Assembly (NCBI RefSeq): GCF_002933955.1
Contig: NZ_BEWW01000322.1
Coordinates: 62,001 to 126,000 of the forward strand
Direction of reading: 5' to 3'
From: Prevotella sp. MGM2
GTDB lineage: Bacteria > Bacteroidota > Bacteroidia > Bacteroidales > Bacteroidaceae
Length of the DNA: 64,000 nt
The stretch's first letter is position 1, and the number at the start of each line of letters is the position of its first letter. Position numbers and translations under genes: made by a program. The notes under the pieces are model-generated. The model made no database searches and was not told where the DNA came from. It saw only the letters and a program-made list of their open reading frames with translations. Below, one piece after another: positions 61,473-64,000 of the stretch.

Positions 61473-63341
61473 TCATTTCTTTTTCTGATTGATGATTTCC
61501 ATACAAGATTTACATACTGCAAGCGTCTTTCTCCTGCGTCTGAGCATCTGCCTACCCCAAGGGGTATCGTTGTCAAGCTCAGACAGCAACCGCACATGGT
61601 GCATATGGAGCTGTTGGTTTTCTTGACCGCATAACTCACACTTTCCCGCTTTCAGACGGTTGATTAGAGTCGTTTTCGGCAATTGCTCCGCGACTGCCTC
61701 AAGATGTGTCTGCTCGTCATAGCCCTTGGGCTTCCTTGCGAATCCCATGTTGTAGAGGACGGTCTCCTTGGTGGTTCCGTTCTTATCCTTATGGGTAATC
61801 ACGAATCTACCTTTCTTGGAGTAGCGTCTTTTGACCTTGGATTTGGTCAGGTTCAGCTTTTGGGCCAGCGTTTTGCATAGACTGTATTCCATGATGTACG
61901 CGAATGACGAACATTGTCTTGAACAGTTATTGGCGATGCAGTAGTAATTGTAGAATCCTCTTATCTCCGAATTGAACCTGCTGAGGATAATGTGCGGTTC
62001 CATTGCCAGCATCTTTGTACGCGATTTCGGCATCCACACGGTTTTGCCGTCCAACTCACGGTATGTGACGGCATCGTGCTTTTCAAGAGCCTTTCTCACG
62101 GTCTCGGAATTTACAAGCAACTGCACTTTTCCTCTATGGTTGCGTTGGAGAATGCCCCTGCTGTTTCTGCTCATCATGTCGGAGTTCAGCACCGTAATAT
62201 CATAGCCAAGGAATTTTGCGGTTTCCTCGCAATGGGTTATCAAGGTCTTTTCGGGCGACAGTTCGAGTTTGAGGCAATCACGCATATGTGCAGTGATGTC
62301 TGCCTTGATGTTCTCGCAGTCTGTCTTTGACCCGATTACGCCTATAAGGAAATCGTCAGCATACCTTGTATATACGATACGTCGGTAATCTTCGTCCATA
62401 TCGAGCTTGCAGGGAATGGTTCTCAGTTGAGCCTGCATGACGGCAAGCCGTTCCGTCATGTCAGCCCTCTTGTTTTCATCTGTCTCTTGGCGCAGTTTGC
62501 GTCTCAACGCACAAGTTTTGGTATTGAGATTGAAATACGTCGGATTGCGCTTGCGACCTACACCTCTGTTAAAAGTCTTGGCATAATCTTCCATGTATCT
62601 GTCGAAGCGGTTAAGGTAGATATTGGCAAGTATCGGGGAGATAATGCCACCTTGGGGTGTGCCGTGATAGGATTCATGGAATTTCCAATCCTCGACATAT
62701 CCTGCATTGAGGAACTTACGAATCATACGGAGAAAACGCTCGTCGGAAATCCGCTCACGCAGGATGTCGATGAGTGTGTCGTGGTCGATATTGTCGAAGA
62801 AGCCTTTTATGTCACCTTCGACAAACCACTTCACACCCGTGAACGTCCTTTGAATCTGAGTCAGTGCGGTATGGCAGCTCTTGTGAGGTCTGAAGCCATG
62901 GGAGCGGTCGGAGAACGCACCCTCATAGATGGCTTGCAGAATCATCCGCGCTACCTCCTGCACAAGCTTGTCACTCCATGACGGGATTCCGAGAGGACGC
63001 AGTTTCCCGTTTTTCTTCGGGATATATGTCCTCTTTGCAGGATGTGGGGTATAGGTCTCATCCTTGAGACTTTCAATCAGTCGCTTAATCTTCGCGAGGC
63101 TCATGCCGTCCATGGTCTCCCCGTCAGTGCCGGGCGTCATGTTGCCCTGCTTGACTTTGAGCCTCTCGTAAGCGGCATAATACATCTCCTCATTGAAGAG
63201 CAAGCGGTAGAGACGCTCGTACTTATAGTCCGAGGTCTTGCTGTGTGAACACAGAGTGTCGATTATCAACTGTGGATTTCTCATACGTCTCTCACGTCTT
63301 CTACGGTTGATAACTGACAGCCACCTGCCACCCTTCGCCAT
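61473..63341 (-). CDS. ltrA: Group II intron reverse transcriptase/maturase
   Basis: Up to 622 aa (possible start at MRNPQL, 63284). The reverse-transcriptase domain spans about 60-380: RPLGIPSWSDKLVQEVARMILQAIYE, the QGGIISPILANIYL palm motif, and the catalytic YADD in YTRYADDFLIG (about 327-330). The maturase X domain follows (about 410-530). The end has an HNH-like zinc region CELCGQENQQLHMHHVR...CKSCMEII, in which the usual final His pair is changed to Met and Asn. It helps splice the intron and copy it into new DNA. Confidence 0.9.
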   Translation of the reverse strand: MAKGGRWLSVINRRRRERRMRNPQLIIDTLCSHSKTSDYKYERLYRLLFNEEMYYAAYERLKVKQGNMTPGTDGETMDGMSLAKIKRLIESLKDETYTPHPAKRTYIPKKNGKLRPLGIPSWSDKLVQEVARMILQAIYEGAFSDRSHGFRPHKSCHTALTQIQRTFTGVKWFVEGDIKGFFDNIDHDTLIDILRERISDERFLRMIRKFLNAGYVEDWKFHESYHGTPQGGIISPILANIYLNRFDRYMEDYAKTFNRGVGRKRNPTYFNLNTKTCALRRKLRQETDENKRADMTERLAVMQAQLRTIPCKLDMDEDYRRIVYTRYADDFLIGVIGSKTDCENIKADITAHMRDCLKLELSPEKTLITHCEETAKFLGYDITVLNSDMMSRNSRGILQRNHRGKVQLLVNSETVRKALEKHDAVTYRELDGKTVWMPKSRTKMLAMEPHIILSRFNSEIRGFYNYYCIANNCSRQCSSFAYIMEYSLCKTLAQKLNLTKSKVKRRYSKKGRFVITHKDKNGTTKETVLYNMGFARKPKGYDEQTHLEAVAEQLPKTTLINRLKAGKCELCGQENQQLHMHHVRLLSELDNDTPWGRQMLRRRRKTLAVCKSCMEIINQKKK

Positions 63342-63874
63342 GTACGCGGCTTTCCCGCGCTCGGACTACTATGGTGGCTCCGTTGCCATGTCGGGTATTC
63401 ATGACCTTTGTCAATAGCCTTGCGGCATCCCGATTTAGGCAATCTTCGCTTAGATATATAGCAACAGGCACAGCATACTGTCGGATACGACTTTCGTTCT
63501 TCTATCCGCTTATTGCGGTCGCTTCGGGACTGACTCGTTGCCTTGCGCGAAAATGCAGGTCGCGCAGGTGTCCCGATACGGCGTATGTAACTGCTTTCCG
63601 CCGTAGCCACTTCTAAGGCCGCTGAACTATCGTTCAACCAATCAGGCTTTATCCTCATGTATGCCTTTCTTCCTTGCACCTCAGTCGCGGATTTGCAGTT
63701 ATCCGACTCGGCACTTTTCAGACATGCTGTTTTCCTCCCTTGGTTTCCCGCAGAAGTGTCCGCTCCGTCACCACAAGGGTGGCAGAGAGTAAGTCTGATG
63801 GAAGTAGGTAAAATTGAGTCCATACCTAAACTATTGCTATTTAGTTATTTGCTATATATCCTATACGAACGCAC

Positions 63875-64000
63875 ACATCTTGAAATACACGTTGAAAGCT
63901 CCCACCAAGGCGATTACGGCTGCGATTGCCTTCATCAGGTTGGAAACCGGGGTCTGGTAGGAACTGATTTCGGTGGTGGCTTTTGTAAAGCCGGCCGCAC
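63875..64000 (-). CDS. traE: traE, 5' exon, truncated by the window edge
   Basis: Codes in frame for AAGFTKATTEISSYQTPVSN and then LMKAIAAVIALVGAFNVYFKM, the first membrane helix of TraE (DUF4134); the true N-terminus and signal lie past the right edge. It joins the exon at 61340 after intron removal. TraE is the VirB2-like pilin-type subunit of the channel in Bacteroides elements. Confidence 0.8.

Larger units (their letters stand above)
61341..63874 (-). mobile_element. Group II intron (about 2.5 kb) inserted in traE
   Basis: The 5' end reads GTGCG on the minus strand (GUGYG consensus) right after the TraE 5' exon. The 3' end is GCCTAC, ending in the usual AC. A 34-nt domain V lies at 61402-61435. 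A reverse transcriptase/maturase gene sits in domain IV. Both exon borders join in one frame, so splicing would restore traE. Insertion into a conserved conjugation gene is typical for introns that move with an ICE. Confidence 0.9.

Noticed and set aside
63281-63823. 180-aa minus-strand frame upstream of the intron reverse transcriptase
   Set aside because: It lies in the structured 5' part of the group II intron and is low-complexity Arg/Ser; explained by ribozyme sequence.
1-64000. tRNA or rRNA genes
   Set aside because: No cloverleaf-like or rRNA-like sequence was noticed on either strand when reading; not a computed search.

Overview
The window comes from a member of the Bacteroidales (Bacteroides, Parabacteroides or a close relative). 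The evidence is the conjugation gene set traE-traO of the Bacteroides transposon type, ArdC, PcfJ/PcfK, TraX and DUF4099/DUF3945 proteins, and repeated -7 boxes of the form TAnnTTTG. No housekeeping gene is visible; everything appears to lie in mobile DNA.

Layout. (1) 1-5.5 kb: one end of a prophage-like element. It carries an operon of low-complexity, coiled-coil proteins cut by the window edge, a small DNA-binding or terminase-small-subunit-like gene, a 660-base non-coding block with an 11-bp-periodic repeat array, a 75-aa protein and a tyrosine integrase. (2) 5.5-6.0 kb: a junction with a long hairpin and two short remnants resembling gene 3' ends, possibly attachment scars. (3) 6.0-10.7 kb: start of an integrative conjugative element (ICE), with an XRE regulator, small DNA-binding proteins and a large primase-helicase. 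(4) 10.8-13.4 kb: an AAA15 ATPase/RloB pair of the abortive-infection type, plus a DUF169 gene. (5) 13.4-16.0 kb: a GTTGACAA repeat region, an excisionase-like gene and a leftward operon of small ICE proteins. (6) 16.2-34.2 kb: a defence island. It holds a type I restriction-modification locus with its own recombinase, split hsdS cassettes and a Fic gene; McrBC with two EVE domains; a radical SAM protein; a membrane-anchored putative nuclease; and a HIRAN protein coupled to an ADP-ribosylglycohydrolase-like protein. (7) 34.3-38.2 kb: a RecD2-like helicase, a PD-(D/E)XK nuclease-like protein and a metallophosphoesterase. (8) 38.2-64 kb: leftward ICE core: PcfJ, PcfK, toprim protein, ArdC, DUF3945/DUF4099 proteins, TraX, the coupling ATPase and the traO-traE mating-pore operon. 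A rightward muramidase lies among them, and traE is split by a group II intron.

How it fits together. The tra genes would build a type IV secretion channel: TraG (VirB4 type), TraJ (VirB6-like), TraK (VirB8-like), TraM (VirB10-like) and TraN (VirB9-like). The VirD4-type ATPase would deliver DNA to it. ArdC, the toprim protein and the topoisomerase zinc-finger protein would help the incoming strand in the recipient. The cargo is almost entirely anti-phage or anti-DNA. No relaxase is visible, so the element should continue past the right edge.

Most unusual signals: (a) the hsdS cassettes are divided exactly at a 13-bp near-palindrome present three times in direct orientation, next to a tyrosine recombinase; (b) two related leader modules of about 250 bp (about 15.95 and 40.29 kb) bracket the cargo, each with an opposing promoter; (c) a 7-unit, exactly 11-bp-period array lies in the prophage; (d) the radical SAM, membrane-nuclease and HIRAN/ADP-ribosylglycohydrolase-like genes form a defence-island block that I cannot match to a named system. 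All function calls are from reading the sequence; no database search was possible.
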